Source: Planctomycetales bacterium 4484_123 (GTDB lineage Bacteria > Planctomycetota > Phycisphaerae > SM23-33). Taken from it: DNA of 23,729 nt. The notes under the pieces were generated by a model. It made no database searches, had not been told where the DNA came from, and worked only from the letters and a program-made list of their open reading frames with translations. The translations under genes were made by a program, and so were the position numbers. Positions 22,992 to 23,729 of this stretch are shown piece by piece (within the stretch, counting starts at the first letter, position 1; the number at the start of each line of letters is the position of its first letter). The DNA lies in contig MVCS01000002.1 in NCBI GenBank assembly GCA_002049885.1, positions 1 to 23,729 on the forward strand. The letters are read 5' to 3'.

Positions 22992-23729
22992 TCAGGGGGC
23001 GGTGCCCCCGCCGGCGGCGCGGCGGAGCACCGGGTTTACGTACTCGATGCGGGCGGAGCGACTGAGCTGGGCGATGATCTCCACCTTCATCCGCTCCACC
23101 AGCCGGGCCATCACTTCCTTGCGCAAGGAATCCTTGACCGCCTCGAACTTGACCTTGCTCGAGGGATAACGCCTGTGCAGTTTCAGCACGTGGAAATTGG
23201 TGCCGGCCTGGACGATGCCGCTGACCTGCCCCGGGCGCAGGGCGAAGGCGGCGTCGCGGATGGCCTGCGGCACGGCGCCGTCCTCGCGCGAAAACGGCGG
23301 CAGGTGCCCGCCCTTGGCGGCGGTGGCCGAGTTCGTCGAATACTTCCTGGCCAGCTCGGCGAAGTCCTCGCCCGCCTTCAGCCGGCGGATGATCTTCTCG
23401 GCCTCGGACAGCGAAGGCAGGGCGATGTGGCTGATCTCGACCTTCTCGCCGTAGCGCCGGGCGAACTCGACCTTCAGCATGGAGTCGGTGACGCTCAGCT
23501 TGGGCAGGGCCATCTTACGCAGCAGGGCGTTCTGGCGCATGGTCGCCCGCCACAGCTCGCGCGTCAGCCCGCGCCGGCGAAGCAGCTCGTCCAGCATCCG
23601 CTGGCGCTGGTCGGGGGAAGTGCGCTCGCCAAAGATGCGCTTCAGGGCCCGGGCCTCCTCGGCGAAGGCCTCTTCCTCGCTGACGCTGACTCCCTGCCGG
23701 CGGGCCTCCTGGCGGACCAATTCCTGCAC
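22992..23729 (-). CDS. PpiC/SurA-like peptidyl-prolyl cis-trans isomerase, 5' end cut by window
   Basis: The visible 245 residues have the order of a periplasmic parvulin-type chaperone. A helical chaperone segment comes first (about 1-95, with a MLDELLRRRGLTRELW stretch). A parvulin rotamase domain follows (about 96-190): VEISHIAL, then FAELARKYSTN, KGGHLPPF, and AFALRPGQVSGIVQ, then FHVLKLHRRY. A C-terminal helix closes the chain. The frame is open to the edge of the window, and the GTG there is probably not the true start, so the signal peptide is presumably outside. Such proteins help fold exported or outer-membrane proteins. The sulfatase follows after 40 bases. Confidence 0.85.
   Translation of the reverse strand: MQELVRQEARRQGVSVSEEEAFAEEARALKRIFGERTSPDQRQRMLDELLRRRGLTRELWRATMRQNALLRKMALPKLSVTDSMLKVEFARRYGEKVEISHIALPSLSEAEKIIRRLKAGEDFAELARKYSTNSATAAKGGHLPPFSREDGAVPQAIRDAAFALRPGQVSGIVQAGTNFHVLKLHRRYPSSKVKFEAVKDSLRKEVMARLVERMKVEIIAQLSRSARIEYVNPVLRRAAGGGTAP

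Overview
The window is GC-rich chromosomal DNA of a diderm bacterium. The gene set suggests the Planctomycetota (Phycisphaerae-like) or a neighbouring PVC-type lineage. The basis is a lipid A cluster built around an LpxC-FabZ fusion, tandem LpxA-type genes with a Gfo/Idh/MocA oxidoreductase, a type I sulfatase, a CBM9-like/transglutaminase-like protein and Rnf subunits. This placement is an inference from family content; no rRNA is present. No phage, insertion sequence or CRISPR array was seen.

Layout. (1) 96-896, plus strand: a ZIP metal transporter, convergent with what follows. (2) 940-9256, minus strand: an envelope-biogenesis cluster read as bamA, ompH/skp, lpxD, lpxC(-fabZ), a divergent lpxA paralogue, a canonical lpxA and a GnnA-like oxidoreductase. 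A good sigma-70-like promoter lies just upstream of bamA. (3) 9399-16378, minus strand: a conserved housekeeping run, glmU, prs, rplY(ctc), pth, rpsF, ssb, rpsR, rplI, dnaB. It is preceded by tRNA-Gln(TTG) and, about 280 bases upstream of the tRNA, a near-consensus promoter. (4) 17074-18702, plus strand: an orphan CBM9-like plus transglutaminase-like protein. (5) 18882-23729, minus strand: a PpiC-type isomerase (cut by the window edge), a sulfatase, rnfC and rnfD.

How it works together. Regions 2 and 3 supply UDP-GlcNAc (GlmU uridylyltransferase), PRPP, ribosomal proteins, SSB and the replicative helicase, then lipid A synthesis (LpxA, LpxC, LpxD) and outer-membrane protein assembly (BamA, OmpH). 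The oxidoreductase after lpxA hints at a 3-amino sugar precursor for lipid A.

The points most worth attention are two apparent lesions in the lipid A cluster: loss of roughly 70-80 bases plus a frameshift at the LpxC/FabZ joint, and a frameshift with loss of the LpxA C-terminus at the LpxA/oxidoreductase joint. Others are two short-period degenerate tandem repeats (7-base and 9-base), each placed at the 3' end of a minus-strand gene; a GlmU that lacks its acetyltransferase half; an rnfCD pair without the other rnf genes; and the transglutaminase-like orphan. I found no convincing wholly new multi-gene system.
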